Part shown: positions 31,867-42,490 of the stretch, one piece after another
Layout of the letters: every line of letters begins with the position of its first letter
How positions within the stretch are numbered: the stretch's first letter is position 1
NCBI RefSeq assembly: GCF_003493605.1
Contig: NZ_QQKA01000006.1
Coordinates: 53,563 to 117,562, forward strand
Source: Haemophilus haemolyticus
GTDB taxonomy: Bacteria; Pseudomonadota; Gammaproteobacteria; Enterobacterales; Pasteurellaceae
Reading direction: 5' to 3'
DNA length: 64,000 nt
The notes under the pieces: model-generated
Databases searched by the model: none
Told to the model about the DNA's origin: nothing
Seen by the model: only the letters and a program-made list of their open reading frames with translations
Translations under genes and position numbers: made by a program

Positions 31867-31931
31867 TTAGTTTCAACTCTCTGTTTGAATTAACTTAAAG
31901 TGCGGTCAGTTTTTCTTGTGTTTCACGCACA

Positions 31932-31957
31932 CAAAAAGACGGCAAGAAAATGCCGTC
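31932..31957 (-). terminator. Terminator or attenuator between upp and uraA
   Basis: On the minus strand GACGGCA and TGCCGTC form a 7-bp stem followed by TTTTTGTG, 20 bp after the upp stop. Confidence 0.75.
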
Positions 31958-31976
31958 CATCTTTTATTTTTGGGGA

Positions 31977-32603
31977 TTATTTTGTCCCAAAAATTTTATC
32001 GCCCGCGTCACCTAGACCCGGAATAATGTAACCCTGTTCATTTAGGTGGCTATCAATAGAAGCGCAGTAAAGTTCAATGTCAGGGTGTGCAGCCTCAAGA
32101 GCTTTAATTCCTTCTGGGGCAGCGACTAACACTAATACTTTGATATGTTTACAACCTTTTGCTTTTAAAAGATCGAGGGTTGCAATCATAGAACCACCAG
32201 TTGCAAGCATCGGATCGACCACAATTGCGAGACGCTCTTCTAAATCGCTAGCTAATTTTTGGAAGTAAGGGACTGGTTCAAGGGTCTCTTCATTACGGTA
32301 GATCCCCACTACACTGATACGTGCGCTTGGTACATGTTCAAGTACACCATCCATCATACCTAAACCTGCACGTAAAATTGGAACAACCGTTACTTTTTTA
32401 CCTTTAATTCGATCGATTTCTACTGGCCCATTCCAACCGTTGATTGTTACTTTTTCAGTTTCTAAATCAGAGGTTGCTTCATAGGTTAATAGGCTACCGA
32501 TTTCTGTTGCAAGTTCACGGAATTTTTTTGTATCAATCTCAGCTTCACGCATCACACCTAGTTTGTGTTTTACAAGTGGGTGTTTTACTTCAACCAGTTT
32601 CAT
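31977..32603 (-). CDS. upp: Uracil phosphoribosyltransferase
   Basis: Upp salvages uracil to UMP with PRPP. It is 208 aa, as in E. coli, starting [16 protein letters not shown]. The PRPP loop is [18 protein letters not shown] and the uracil-binding C-terminus is [16 protein letters not shown]. The frame extends to a GTG at 32609, but AGGAG is 7 nt from the ATG at 32603, which is therefore the start. It precedes uraA, as in E. coli. Confidence 0.96.
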   Translation of the reverse strand: MKLVEVKHPLVKHKLGVMREAEIDTKKFRELATEIGSLLTYEATSDLETEKVTINGWNGPVEIDRIKGKKVTVVPILRAGLGMMDGVLEHVPSARISVVGIYRNEETLEPVPYFQKLASDLEERLAIVVDPMLATGGSMIATLDLLKAKGCKHIKVLVLVAAPEGIKALEAAHPDIELYCASIDSHLNEQGYIIPGLGDAGDKIFGTK

Positions 32604-32742
32604 TTTCACTCTCCTTTTGGCTCTTAAAAAACAAATTGACGAATTTTAGATTAAAAATATACAAAATGGTAGAGCTTAATAAAAATATTCTGATGATTTT
32701 ATAAATTTGACAGGGAAATTGTGAGGGGAAAACACAATATTT

Positions 32743-34812
32743 TTAAACTGGTCGAATACTCTCTATATCTAATTTTGCATCAAACTCATTGAGCAGAATT
32801 TGTAATTTACTATCTTTTTGCAACTCATTTTGAGCTTTTTCCCGCAATGCTTTATAAATATGGCGGCGATATTCAATTGGCGTCGTGACATTGCTATCAT
32901 CAAGATTAATTGTTAATCGAATATCTTTACCTTGTAATTTGCTTAATGCTTCAGCTAAATTTTTTATACTTCTGTCTTGGCGTAAATGGGATTTTTCTGA
33001 ATGTAGTCCAAGATTGATTTCATCATTAGTTTTGCTTTGTAAGAAACAATTTAACGCTAATTCTTTGCTAAATCCTGTTACACCAGAACGCTCAACTATA
33101 TCTGCCCATTCATCTTGTTGTTGAGTTTGGGTAATGATTTTTAAGCGTAGTTCAGGCGTAATATCTTTTAAAATCGCCTGTTTTATATCGGAAGGACGAA
33201 CGCCTGTATCGGCTTTAGCAAGTTCTGGATTGCTCCATTCCCAACGATAGGTGTTAGCACTCAAGATTTCTTGCTCATCTTGAGCAATTTCTACATTATC
33301 ATCACTTGAATTTTTTTCTGTGCTATTTTCTTGTGGAGTCTGTGCGGCATTTGGTGGTGATGTTGGCTTTTCTATGTGCTTGGGCTTTGGCTCAGTCATT
33401 TCTCGCACGGGAAGTGCGGTCATTTTTTTATGAGATTTTTCTTCATCCAGTTCTTGGATGTGATGTAAAGTTTCACTTACCGCAGCTAATGATTCAGCTT
33501 TGTGTTCTTGACGTTCTTGGTTTTCGAGTTGTGTTAAATGTTCAAGCGCATCTAGAGCTGAAAGGCTTGCCAAATTTGGAATGCTCGTTTTATTTGGTTT
33601 TGCTTGAGGAGAATAAGCTGATTTTATACTTTGCGACAGTACCGGCACATCTACATAATTACCTGTATTTTCAACCGCACTTGGCGTTGAGGGCGGTGGA
33701 GTAATTGTAGTGTTAGCCTCTGGTACTGCCGTAAGGAACTTTGGGTGGAATGCCAATGCCCTCAATAATGTCATTTCTGTGCCAATACGACGGTTTGGCG
33801 CATTTGATAAATCTTTTCTACCAGAAACAATGACTTGATAAAAAAACTGAACATCTTCTGGAGAGATATGTTTGGCTAAAAATGAAAAATGTTCATTGTT
33901 ATCTGAATATTTTTGTGGAAGAAGTTGCATGAGTGCAATTTGATGTAATTTTTCTGCACATTCGCTAAGTAATTTATCCCAATCGCCTGCTGCATCTGCA
34001 ACTCTTTGCAGTGTTCGCATTAAGAGTTCACCATTGCCTTGATGTAAGGCGTATAAAATATCAACAGAATAGTTATCATCAAGCAACCCTAACATATTGC
34101 TTACAACACTATTCGTAACTTGTCGGTCACCCATAGCAATGGCTTGATCGGTTAAACTTAAGCTATCACGAATACTTCCTTGCGCCGCTTTTGCAAGTTT
34201 AACTAATGCGGGATCTTCAAAAGGAATATTTTCTTGCGTCAGAATATGGGCAAGATGTTGGGAGATTTGGGTTTCATCTAAGGCTTTGAGATGAAATTGT
34301 AAGCAGCGAGAAAGAATGGTTACAGGTAATTTTTGTGGATCCGTTGTCGCGAGTAAAAATTTTACGTATTCGGGTGGTTCTTCCAACGTCTTGAGCAACG
34401 CATTAAATGAATGACGAGACAGCATGTGGACTTCATCGATTAAGTAAACCTTAAATCTTCCGACAACAGGTTTATATTGCACGTTATCCAATAATTCACG
34501 CGTATCTTCAACCTTTGTGCGTGATGCCGCATCAATTTCAATTAAATCAATGAAATTGCCTTGCTCAATGGCTTTACAATTTTCACATTCACCACAAGGT
34601 GTAGCTGTTACACCATGTACACAATTTAATCCTTTTGCAAATAATCTGGCAATAGAGGTTTTCCCTACACCACGCGTGCCTGAAAAGAGGTAAGCGTGAT
34701 GTAGTCGATTATCTTTTAATCCATTTGCTAATGCCGTGATAATGTGTTCTTGCCCAACGACATCAGCAAATGTTTTTGGTCGCCATTTTCTGGCTAAGAC
34801 TTGATAGCTCAT
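32743..34812 (-). CDS. dnaX: DNA polymerase III tau (and possibly gamma) subunit
   Basis: DnaX is the motor of the clamp loader and links the polymerase cores. This 689-aa protein has the Walker A FSGTRGVGKTSIARL, zinc-finger cysteines (CVHGVTATPCGECENC), Walker B YLIDEVHML and the SRC sensor motif TILSRCLQF. A variable linker occupies about residues 370-550 and the tau-specific C-terminal domain follows. At codons 462-464 AAA AAA ATG lies in a run of seven A's. Loss of one A puts TGA in frame and would give a 463-aa gamma-like product. apt lies 11 bp upstream, as in E. coli. Confidence 0.95.
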   Translation of the reverse strand: MSYQVLARKWRPKTFADVVGQEHIITALANGLKDNRLHHAYLFSGTRGVGKTSIARLFAKGLNCVHGVTATPCGECENCKAIEQGNFIDLIEIDAASRTKVEDTRELLDNVQYKPVVGRFKVYLIDEVHMLSRHSFNALLKTLEEPPEYVKFLLATTDPQKLPVTILSRCLQFHLKALDETQISQHLAHILTQENIPFEDPALVKLAKAAQGSIRDSLSLTDQAIAMGDRQVTNSVVSNMLGLLDDNYSVDILYALHQGNGELLMRTLQRVADAAGDWDKLLSECAEKLHQIALMQLLPQKYSDNNEHFSFLAKHISPEDVQFFYQVIVSGRKDLSNAPNRRIGTEMTLLRALAFHPKFLTAVPEANTTITPPPSTPSAVENTGNYVDVPVLSQSIKSAYSPQAKPNKTSIPNLASLSALDALEHLTQLENQERQEHKAESLAAVSETLHHIQELDEEKSHKKMTALPVREMTEPKPKHIEKPTSPPNAAQTPQENSTEKNSSDDNVEIAQDEQEILSANTYRWEWSNPELAKADTGVRPSDIKQAILKDITPELRLKIITQTQQQDEWADIVERSGVTGFSKELALNCFLQSKTNDEINLGLHSEKSHLRQDRSIKNLAEALSKLQGKDIRLTINLDDSNVTTPIEYRRHIYKALREKAQNELQKDSKLQILLNEFDAKLDIESIRPV
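33423..33430 (-). promoter_or_regulatory. Possible slippage site in dnaX (run of seven A's)
   Basis: On the minus strand CAT AAA AAA ATG ACC (codons 461-465) holds seven A's. Loss of one A, or a +1 shift, reads TGA at once and gives a 463-aa product. A small stem (CGCAC/GTGCG) lies a few bases downstream. E. coli makes gamma by -1 frameshifting and Thermus also by polymerase slippage. Here the mechanism is only inferred. Confidence 0.4.
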
Positions 34813-34823
34813 CGAATTATTAA

Positions 34824-35366
34824 TTAATGACCTTCAAAATTGACGAGTGTATAGCAATCAACGCCCAAATTATTTAAGCGTTTTTCGCCACCTAATTCAG
34901 GTAAATTAATCACAAATGCAGCGTGTTTTACCACTCCACCTAAACGTTGCACTAATTTTACTGTTGCTTCAACGGTGCCGCCTGTTGCTAATAAATCATC
35001 AATGATTAAAACATTGTCACCTTCTGAAATTGCATCAACGTGCATTTCCAAAGTATCTTGACCATATTCTAGTTGATAAGATTGAGAAATGGTTTCACGT
35101 GGTAATTTTTTAGGTTTACGTACTAATTCGAAAGGTAAACCTAGTGCTAAGGCAACGGGTGCGCCAAAAATAAAGCCACGAGATTCAGTTCCAAGCACCT
35201 TGGTGATTCCTTTATCGCGATATTGTTCCACAATAAGATCTACTGTTGTTTTAAAAGCTGCTGGAACTTCTAAAAGGGTAGTAATGTCGCGGAAGATAAT
35301 GCCTTCTTTTGGATAGTTAGGAATTGATTTGATAGAAGATTTAATTAAATCAAGTTGTGTAGTCAT
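34824..35366 (-). CDS. apt: Adenine phosphoribosyltransferase
   Basis: Apt salvages adenine to AMP. This 180-aa protein has the PRPP-binding motif [18 protein letters not shown] and the adenine-site regions FRDITTLLE and [18 protein letters not shown]. It is close to the E. coli protein (183 aa). dnaX follows after 11 bp, and the two are probably one transcript. An uptake signal lies just upstream of the start. Confidence 0.96.
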   Translation of the reverse strand: MTTQLDLIKSSIKSIPNYPKEGIIFRDITTLLEVPAAFKTTVDLIVEQYRDKGITKVLGTESRGFIFGAPVALALGLPFELVRKPKKLPRETISQSYQLEYGQDTLEMHVDAISEGDNVLIIDDLLATGGTVEATVKLVQRLGGVVKHAAFVINLPELGGEKRLNNLGVDCYTLVNFEGH

Positions 35367-35449
35367 AAATAATGCTCAAAAGTGCGGTAAAAAAAGAAAC
35401 GTTTTTAGGACGGTATCTTATCATAAAAAAATAAAAAGATAGGAAAATA

Positions 35450-35471
35450 AAAATCCCCTATTGGGGATTTT
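35450..35471. terminator. Terminator after lpdA
   Basis: AAAATCCCC and GGGGATTTT form a 9-bp stem with a 4-nt loop, about 55 bp after the lpdA stop, with A/T-runs on both sides. Confidence 0.85.
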
Positions 35472-35524
35472 TATTTAAGTTTGAATTTACAATTTAAGAT
35501 GAATTAAAACGTCTTAAATAGAAA

Positions 35525-36949
35525 TTATTTTTTCTTCGCTTTTGCATTTGGAAGGTCAGTGATTGAGCCTTCAAATACTTCCGCAGCTAAACCAACAGAC
35601 TCGTGTAAAGTTGGGTGAGCGTGGATAGTTAATGCAATATCTTCTGCATCGCAACCCATCTCGATGGCAAGACCGATTTCACCTAATAATTCACCACCGT
35701 TAGAACCTACGATTGCACCGCCAAGTACACGATGAGTATCTTTATCAAAGATTAACTTCGTCATACCTTCTGAACATTCAGAAGCAATCGCGCGGCCTGA
35801 TGCAGCCCAAGGGAATTTAGCCACTTCGTAGTTTAAACCTTCTTGTTTACATTCTTTCTCAGTTTTACCTACCCAAGCCACTTCTGGTTCGGTATAAGCG
35901 ATTGATGGAATCACTTTAGGATCGAAGTAGTGTTTTTGTCCCGCAATGACTTCTGCAGCAACGTGGCCTTCGTGAACACCTTTGTGTGCTAACATTGGTT
36001 GACCAACAATATCGCCGATTGCAAAGATATGCGGCACGTTGGTACGCATTTGTTTATCAACATGAATGAAACCACGATCATCCACTTCAACGCCTGCTTT
36101 ACCTGCATCAATCAATTTGCCATTTGGTACACGACCGATAGCGACGAGTACTGCATCGTAACGTTTGGTGTCATTGCATGCTTTGCCTTCCATTGAAACG
36201 TAGATACCATCATCTTTTGCTTCAACGGCAGTCACTTTGGTTTCAAGCATTAACTTGAATTTTTTCTCAACTTGTTTAGTGTAAATACCAACAACATCTT
36301 TATCTGCTGCAGGAATCACTTGGTCGAACATTTCCACCACTTCAATTTCTGAACCTAATGCGTGGTAAACCGTACCCATTTCTAAACCGATGATACCGCC
36401 ACCCATAATGAGAAGTTTTTTAGGTACTTCTTTTAATTTTAGCGCATCAGTTGAGTTCCAAATACGTGGATCTTCATGTGGAATAAATGGTAATTCAATG
36501 GGGCGAGAGCCTGCTGCAATAATAGCATTATCAAATTTGATTGTAGTTGGATGCCCATCACGGTCACGCGCGACTAAAGTATTAGGATCAGTAAATGCTG
36601 CCAAGCCTTCAACAACAGTGACTTTACGCGCTTTTGCCATCCCAGCTAAACCGCTGGTTAATTTTGCCACAACCGCTTCTTTACCCGCACGAACTTCATC
36701 TAAATCAATTCTTGGCTCGCCAAAGTAAATACCATTTTTGCTTGCGTGTTTTGCTTCTTCAATCACTTTTGCTACATGTAACAATGCTTTAGATGGAATA
36801 CAACCTACATTTAAACATACCCCACCAAGAGTTGAATAACGTTCAACTAATACAGTTTCTAAGCCTAAATCCGCACAACGGAACGCCGCGGAATAACCTG
36901 CTGGGCCAGCACCAAGTACGACGACTTGGGTTTTAATTTCTTTACTCAT
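35525..36949 (-). CDS. lpdA: Dihydrolipoamide dehydrogenase (E3)
   Basis: E3 reoxidises the lipoyl groups of pyruvate and 2-oxoglutarate dehydrogenases. This 474-aa protein has the FAD-binding GAGPAGYSAAFRCADLG, the redox disulfide CLNVGCIPSKALLH, the NAD-binding GGGIIGLEMGTVYHALG, and the C-terminal active-site His in HAHPTLHE. It is the third gene of aceE-aceF-lpdA. A terminator-like hairpin after aceF may reduce its expression relative to the first two. Confidence 0.97.
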   Translation of the reverse strand: MSKEIKTQVVVLGAGPAGYSAAFRCADLGLETVLVERYSTLGGVCLNVGCIPSKALLHVAKVIEEAKHASKNGIYFGEPRIDLDEVRAGKEAVVAKLTSGLAGMAKARKVTVVEGLAAFTDPNTLVARDRDGHPTTIKFDNAIIAAGSRPIELPFIPHEDPRIWNSTDALKLKEVPKKLLIMGGGIIGLEMGTVYHALGSEIEVVEMFDQVIPAADKDVVGIYTKQVEKKFKLMLETKVTAVEAKDDGIYVSMEGKACNDTKRYDAVLVAIGRVPNGKLIDAGKAGVEVDDRGFIHVDKQMRTNVPHIFAIGDIVGQPMLAHKGVHEGHVAAEVIAGQKHYFDPKVIPSIAYTEPEVAWVGKTEKECKQEGLNYEVAKFPWAASGRAIASECSEGMTKLIFDKDTHRVLGGAIVGSNGGELLGEIGLAIEMGCDAEDIALTIHAHPTLHESVGLAAEVFEGSITDLPNAKAKKK

Positions 36950-37013
36950 TTTTACCTCGTAAAAACGTTCAAAATATTGACCGCACTTTTAGCGATCATA
37001 ATGGATTTGCTAA

Positions 37014-37048
37014 AACGCCCTTTCTTCTAATTAGAAGAAAGGGGCGTT
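37014..37048 (-). terminator. Hairpin between aceF and lpdA
   Basis: AACGCCC-TTTCTTCT and AGAAGAAAGGGGCGTT form a stem of about 15 bp with one bulged base and a 4-nt loop. On the minus strand it is followed by TTTTAGC, 2 bp after the aceF stop. It probably attenuates rather than blocks. Confidence 0.75.
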
Positions 37049-37049
37049 A

Positions 37050-38939
37050 TTACATAATCAAACGGCGTAAATCTGCTAATACAGCACCGATATAGCTGAT
37101 GAATCGTGCACCATCCGCACCATCAATGACACGGTGGTCGAATGATAATGACATTGGAAGAATTAAGCGTGGCGCAAATTCTTTACCATTCCATACAGGC
37201 TCCATCGATGATTTAGATACACCAAGGATGGCCACTTCTGGCGCGTTTACGATTGGTGCAAAGTGAGTTGTACCAATACCGCCAAGACTTGAAATGGTGA
37301 AGCAGCCACCTTGCATATCAGATGCAGTCAATTTGCCTTCACGGGCTTTTTTCGATACTTCCATTAATTCACGCGAAAGTTCGATAATGCCTTTCTTGTT
37401 CACATTTTTGAATACAGGCACGACTAAGCCATTTGGCGTATCTACTGCTACACCAATGTTAATATATTTTTTCAGGATTAAGCGTTGTGCATCTTCGGTA
37501 ATTGAGCTGTTGAAACGTGGATACGCTTCTAATGCTTTTGCCACAGCTTTCATAATGAACACAACTGGCGTGATTTTTACGCCTAGTTTTTGTTTTTCTG
37601 CTAACGCATTTTGTTCTTTACGGAATGCTTCTAAATCCGTGATATCTGCTTTATCGAAGTGAGTAACATGTGGAATCATTACCCAGTTACGATGTAAGTT
37701 AGCACCTGAAATTTTGTTGATACGACTTAATTCAACTTCTTCAACTTCACCGAATTTACTGAAGTCAACTTTAGGCCATGGTAATAAGCCTAGGCCAGCA
37801 CCATTGGCTACACCATTGCCAGAAGCTTGTGCTGTTGCACCGCTTTCATAAGCTTTAACCGCGGTCTTCACATAAGCTTCAATATCTTCTTTAACGATAC
37901 GACCTTTACGACCTGTACCTTTTACTTTATCTAAGTTTACGCCAAATTCACGTGCTAAACGACGAATAACTGGAGTAGCATGCGCATAGCCAGCGCTTGC
38001 CACTACTTGTTCTTGGCTTAAGCCAGATACATTGCCTGATTGAGCCGGTTGTGCAGCTGGCGCAGGTGATGCAACTTGTGGTGCTGGCGCAGATGTTGCC
38101 ACAGCTGGCGCTGCACTCGCCACTTCAAAGCGCATAATTAGTGAACCAGTCGATACTTTATCGCCTGATTTCACTAGAATTTCTTTTACTACGCCGCCAA
38201 ATGGAGCTGGAACTTCCATTGACGCTTTATCACCTTCAACGGTAATTAATGATTGATCTTCTGAAACAGTATCACCAACGGCAACCATAATTTCGGTTAC
38301 ATTGACTTCATCGCCACCAATATCTGGCACATTCACATCTTTAATTGCAGATGTTGTAGCAGCTACAGGCGCCGCTGTTTGAGCTGGTGCTGATGCAGCA
38401 ACTGGAGCTGTTGATGCAGTTTCAAATTTCATGATAAGTTTGCCTGTTGAAACTTTATCACCGACATTAATTAAAATTTCTTTTACTACGCCAGCAATTG
38501 GTGCTGGAACTTCCATTGAAGCTTTATCGCCTTCAACATTGATGATTGATTGATCAACTTCAACACTATCACCCACTTTAACCATAATTTCAGTAACGTT
38601 TACTTCATCAGAACCGATGTCTGGTACGTTTACTTCAACAACAGCTGACGCAGTTGGTGCAGTAGTGGCTACTGGGGCTGCAGGTGCTTCAGCCACTGGC
38701 GCTGCACCCGCCGCTTCTAATACGAGCATTGGGGTGCCTGTTGTGACTTTATCACCGACTTTGACTAAAACCTCTTTTACAACACCCGCTTCTGGTGCAG
38801 GCACTTCCATTGAAGCTTTATCGCCTTCAACGTTAATGATAGATTGATCAACAGAAATGGTATCGCCTACGTTTACCATGACTTCTGTTACGGTAACTTC
38901 ATCACTACCAATATCAGGAATTTGAATTTGTTTTGACAT
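37050..38939 (-). CDS. aceF: Pyruvate dehydrogenase E2, dihydrolipoamide acetyltransferase
   Basis: E2 forms the core of the pyruvate dehydrogenase complex. This 629-aa protein has three lipoyl domains in tandem (about residues 2-75, 105-180, 210-282), each with the lipoylated Lys in [12 protein letters not shown]. Ala/Pro-rich linkers join them. The E1/E3-binding domain is [20 protein letters not shown], and the catalytic domain ends with the active-site His in [14 protein letters not shown]. It has three lipoyl domains, like E. coli E2. It lies between aceE and lpdA. Confidence 0.97.
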   Translation of the reverse strand: MSKQIQIPDIGSDEVTVTEVMVNVGDTISVDQSIINVEGDKASMEVPAPEAGVVKEVLVKVGDKVTTGTPMLVLEAAGAAPVAEAPAAPVATTAPTASAVVEVNVPDIGSDEVNVTEIMVKVGDSVEVDQSIINVEGDKASMEVPAPIAGVVKEILINVGDKVSTGKLIMKFETASTAPVAASAPAQTAAPVAATTSAIKDVNVPDIGGDEVNVTEIMVAVGDTVSEDQSLITVEGDKASMEVPAPFGGVVKEILVKSGDKVSTGSLIMRFEVASAAPAVATSAPAPQVASPAPAAQPAQSGNVSGLSQEQVVASAGYAHATPVIRRLAREFGVNLDKVKGTGRKGRIVKEDIEAYVKTAVKAYESGATAQASGNGVANGAGLGLLPWPKVDFSKFGEVEEVELSRINKISGANLHRNWVMIPHVTHFDKADITDLEAFRKEQNALAEKQKLGVKITPVVFIMKAVAKALEAYPRFNSSITEDAQRLILKKYINIGVAVDTPNGLVVPVFKNVNKKGIIELSRELMEVSKKAREGKLTASDMQGGCFTISSLGGIGTTHFAPIVNAPEVAILGVSKSSMEPVWNGKEFAPRLILPMSLSFDHRVIDGADGARFISYIGAVLADLRRLIM

Positions 38940-39001
38940 TTTTTGTTCCTTTTAAAGTGCGGTCATAAAACACGCTGTTTTTTGACCGCAGTTTTCATCA
39001 A

Positions 39002-41662
39002 TTACGCGTAAAGCGGATTGATACGATCTACATTCAAACCGAATTTCGCAATCGCATCTGCAACAACTTGGTTCGATACTGTACCTTCTTTCGCTAATTG
39101 AGAAAGTGCAGCGACCACAACATAACGTGCATCAACTTCGAAGTGTTCACGTAAGTTTGCACGGCTATCTGAACGACCGAAACCGTCCGTACCTAATACA
39201 TGATAGTGCTTACTTGGTACAAATGCACGGATTTGATCTGCGTATGCTTTAACATAGTCAGTTGAAGCAACGGTTGGTAAATCAGCTAATACTTGAGTAA
39301 CGTATGGTACGCGTTGTGTCTCTGTTGGGTGTAATAAGTTCCAACGTGCTGCATCATGACCTTCACGGGCTAATTCATTGAATGAAGGTGCAGAGAATAC
39401 ATCTGAGGTGACACCATAATCTTTTGCAAGAATTTGTGCCGCTTCACGAACATGACGCATGATGGCACCAGAACCTAACAATTGAACGTGGCCTTTGCCT
39501 TTTTTACCTTCCACTGTTTCAAATTTATATAAACCTTTGCGAATACCTTCTTCCGCACCAGCAGGCATTGCAGGTTGATCCATAACTTCATTTAATGTTG
39601 TCATGTAATAGAATACATCTTCTTGTTTTTCGCCGTACATACGGTTAATACCGTCTTGCATGATAACGGCAACTTCAAATGCAAATGATGGATCGTAAGT
39701 GATACAGTTAGGAATAATACCCGCTTGGATATGGCTATGGCCATCTTCGTGTTGTAAGCCTTCGCCGTTTAATGTCGTACGACCTGAAGTACCACCCACC
39801 ATAAAGCCACGAGCTAATTGGTCGCCTGCAGCCCACATCATATCGCCCACACGTTGGAAACCAAACATAGAGTAATAGATGAAGAATGGAATCATCGGTT
39901 GGTTGTTTACAGAGTATGAGTTTGCTGCTGCTAACCAAGATGCGGTTGCACCTAATTCGTTGATACCTTCTTGTAATACTTGACCATCTTTCGCTTCACG
40001 ATAGTAAGCCACTAAATCACGATCTGAAGGCACATAGTTTTGACCATGTGGGTTATAAATACCTACTTGACGGAATAAACCTTCCATACCAAACGTACGT
40101 GCTTCGTCTGCGATCATTGGCACAATTGTTTTACCAATGTTTTTATCTTTTAATAAGATATTTAATACACGAGTAAATGCCATTGTAGTTGAAATACCAC
40201 GAGGTTGTTCTTCTAATAATGCTTTAAACTCTTCTAATGCAGGAACATTATATTCAACATCAAATTTAGTACGACGAGCAGGAACATAACCGTTTAATGC
40301 TTTACGGTGGCCATGTAAGTATTCATACTCAGGCGTGCCTTCAGCAAATTTAATGTATTCTAATTTTTCTACTTGCTCATCAGTCAATGGTAAATCGAAG
40401 TAGTCACGGAAACCTTTAAGGCTTTCGTAAGACATTTTTTTAGATTGGTGAGCGGTGTTTTTACTTTCCGCTTCAGGTATTTTATAACCTTTAACTTGAT
40501 GCGCTAAAATCACAACTGGTTTCGTTGCATTTTGTGCTTTTGCATAGGCTGCATATAATTTTTCGCTATCGTGTGCACCACGGCGTAATGCCCAAATTTC
40601 ATCATCCGTCATATCTGCAACTAATGCAGCGGTTTCTGGATAACGACCGAAGAAATGTTCACGAACATAAGCACCATCTTTAGATTTAAAGGTTAAATAA
40701 TCACCATCAACCACTTCCATCATTAACTGAGTTAATTTACCTGAAGTATCTTTAGCGAATAATTTATCCCAGTCGCTGCCCCATAAAACTTTAATCACTT
40801 CCCAGCCCGCACCAGTAAATAATCCTTCTAATTCTTGAACGATTTTACCATTACCATTAACCGGACCGTCTAAACGTTGTAAGTTACAGCTGATAGTGAA
40901 GATTAAGTTATCTAATTTTTCACGAGCCGCAAAAGTTAATGCACCTTTAGACTCAATTTCATCCATTTCACCATCGCCTAAGAATGCATAGACTTTTTGA
41001 TCTTTAGTATCTTTTAAGCCACGGTTATCTAAGTATTTCAAGAAACGCGCTTGGTAGATGGCGTTCACAGGGCCTAAACCCATAGATACAGTAGAGAATT
41101 GCCAGAATTCAGGCATTAATTTAGGGTGTGGATATGAAGATAAACCATCGGTAAAGGCTTCTTGACGGAAGTTATCCATTTGTTCTTCAGTTAAACGACC
41201 TTCTAAGAATGCACGCGCATACATACCTGGAGCAGCATGGCCTTGGAAGAAAATTAAGTCGCCACCGTTTTTCTCGGTTGCTGCTTTGAAGAAGTGGTTA
41301 TAGCAAACTTCATACATGGTTGCAGCAGATTGGTATGTTGAGATGTGACCACCTAAGTCAAGATCTTTTTTCTGACTGCGTAAAACCATTGCGATCGCAT
41401 TCCAACGTACTGCTGAACGAATACGACGCTCAATAGCATGATCACCTGGGTAAGCAGGTTGTTCAGAAGCTGGAATAGTATTGACGTAATCGGTCGTTAC
41501 ACCTGTAGGCAATGAAACACCGTTAGTGCGTGCTTGGCCGATAACTTGCTCAATAATATATTGTGCACGCTCTACGCCTTCTTCACGAATCAAAGAATCT
41601 AATGATTGTAACCAATCTTGAGTTTCGATTGGATCAACGTCATTTTTTAAAATCTCAGACAT
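39002..41662 (-). CDS. aceE: Pyruvate dehydrogenase E1 component (homodimeric type)
   Basis: E1 decarboxylates pyruvate with thiamine diphosphate. At 886 aa it is the homodimeric type (E. coli 887). The ThDP-binding motif runs from FLGDGEMDEIESKGAL to NLIFTISCNLQRLDGPVNGN. Other conserved parts are FFQGHAAPGMYARAFLEGR and GTSGRTTLNGEGLQHEDGHS. It is the first gene of aceE-aceF-lpdA. A pdhR regulator gene is not next to it, unlike in E. coli. Confidence 0.97.
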   Translation of the reverse strand: MSEILKNDVDPIETQDWLQSLDSLIREEGVERAQYIIEQVIGQARTNGVSLPTGVTTDYVNTIPASEQPAYPGDHAIERRIRSAVRWNAIAMVLRSQKKDLDLGGHISTYQSAATMYEVCYNHFFKAATEKNGGDLIFFQGHAAPGMYARAFLEGRLTEEQMDNFRQEAFTDGLSSYPHPKLMPEFWQFSTVSMGLGPVNAIYQARFLKYLDNRGLKDTKDQKVYAFLGDGEMDEIESKGALTFAAREKLDNLIFTISCNLQRLDGPVNGNGKIVQELEGLFTGAGWEVIKVLWGSDWDKLFAKDTSGKLTQLMMEVVDGDYLTFKSKDGAYVREHFFGRYPETAALVADMTDDEIWALRRGAHDSEKLYAAYAKAQNATKPVVILAHQVKGYKIPEAESKNTAHQSKKMSYESLKGFRDYFDLPLTDEQVEKLEYIKFAEGTPEYEYLHGHRKALNGYVPARRTKFDVEYNVPALEEFKALLEEQPRGISTTMAFTRVLNILLKDKNIGKTIVPMIADEARTFGMEGLFRQVGIYNPHGQNYVPSDRDLVAYYREAKDGQVLQEGINELGATASWLAAANSYSVNNQPMIPFFIYYSMFGFQRVGDMMWAAGDQLARGFMVGGTSGRTTLNGEGLQHEDGHSHIQAGIIPNCITYDPSFAFEVAVIMQDGINRMYGEKQEDVFYYMTTLNEVMDQPAMPAGAEEGIRKGLYKFETVEGKKGKGHVQLLGSGAIMRHVREAAQILAKDYGVTSDVFSAPSFNELAREGHDAARWNLLHPTETQRVPYVTQVLADLPTVASTDYVKAYADQIRAFVPSKHYHVLGTDGFGRSDSRANLREHFEVDARYVVVAALSQLAKEGTVSNQVVADAIAKFGLNVDRINPLYA

Positions 41663-41696
41663 AGGTTTTCCTTATCTGTTAATTAAGTGAACATTA

Positions 41697-41714
41697 GTTT
41701 AGTCAGCACTAAAC
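41697..41714. promoter_or_regulatory. Palindrome in the aceE promoter region
   Basis: GTTTAGT and ACTAAAC are exact inverted repeats with a 4-nt spacer, 35 bp upstream of aceE. It is a possible operator and does not match the PdhR consensus I know. The rest of 41663-41964 is AT-rich and holds one uptake signal (41850-41858) and AAGGA before mgsA. Confidence 0.4.
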
Positions 41715-41964
41715 ACGAATATTAGAAATGCTTGCCTTTTTACAAACATTTAACAAATCTTGTAAATTTTAGAAGATTTTTTGAGATAAAGATAGTAAAT
41801 TTTCATCAAATATCCCTGTTGAGGGCCTTGTTAATCGGTAATCTTTTGAAAGTGCGGTAATTTTTTCTTGTGTTTTTTATGCTTATCGAAATCATCAGTA
41901 AAACATTGCATTCTGTAGGGCTTTGTTTTAAAGTTTTTCAAACTTATTTCAAAAGGAATCAATA

Positions 41965-42423
41965 ATGCATACAACCACACGAACCCTCACTCAACATAAA
42001 CGTATTGCACTTGTGGCTCATGATAGCTGCAAAAAAAATTTACTGAATTGGACGCAAAAACACAAATATGCACTTAAGCCTCATATACTTTATGCGACAG
42101 GTACAACAGGGCATATTTTAGAACGAGAAACAGGTTTAAGCATTCAATCTTTATTAAGTGGTCCGATGGGCGGCGATCAACAACTTGGTGGATTAATCGC
42201 AGAAAAGAAAATCGACATGATGATCTTCTTTTGGGATCCAATGAATGCCGCACCACATGATCCTGATGTGAAAGCCCTCATGCGTATTGCAACAGTGTGG
42301 AATATCCCTGTTGCGATTAATCAAAGCTCTGCAGATTTTCTTTTAACTTCAGTTTTATTTGAACAAGATGTGGAAATTGAAGTGCCAGATTATGAAGGGT
42401 ATTTAAAAGAGCGTTTAGCTTAA
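41965..42423 (+). CDS. mgsA: Methylglyoxal synthase
   Basis: MgsA converts dihydroxyacetone phosphate to methylglyoxal and phosphate, a bypass used when phosphate is short. This 152-aa protein matches the E. coli enzyme: [33 protein letters not shown], the catalytic Asp in [16 protein letters not shown], and [30 protein letters not shown] before the ATG is the ribosome-binding site. It is divergent from aceE. Confidence 0.95.
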   Translation: MHTTTRTLTQHKRIALVAHDSCKKNLLNWTQKHKYALKPHILYATGTTGHILERETGLSIQSLLSGPMGGDQQLGGLIAEKKIDMMIFFWDPMNAAPHDPDVKALMRIATVWNIPVAINQSSADFLLTSVLFEQDVEIEVPDYEGYLKERLA

Positions 42424-42458
42424 ACTGTAACGAAAATTTACCGCACTTTATAGTGAAA

Positions 42459-42487
42459 CAGGGCGACAATTTATCGCTCTGTTTTTG
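42459..42487. terminator. Terminator between mgsA and the DUF945 gene
   Basis: ACAGGGCGA and TCGCTCTGT form a 9-bp stem with one G-T pair, followed by TTTTTG. It lies between convergent genes. Confidence 0.8.
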
Positions 42488-42490
42488 TTA

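Noticed and set aside
33306..33704. 132-codon open frame antisense to dnaX
   Set aside because: It is opposite the variable linker of DnaX and shows no family features.
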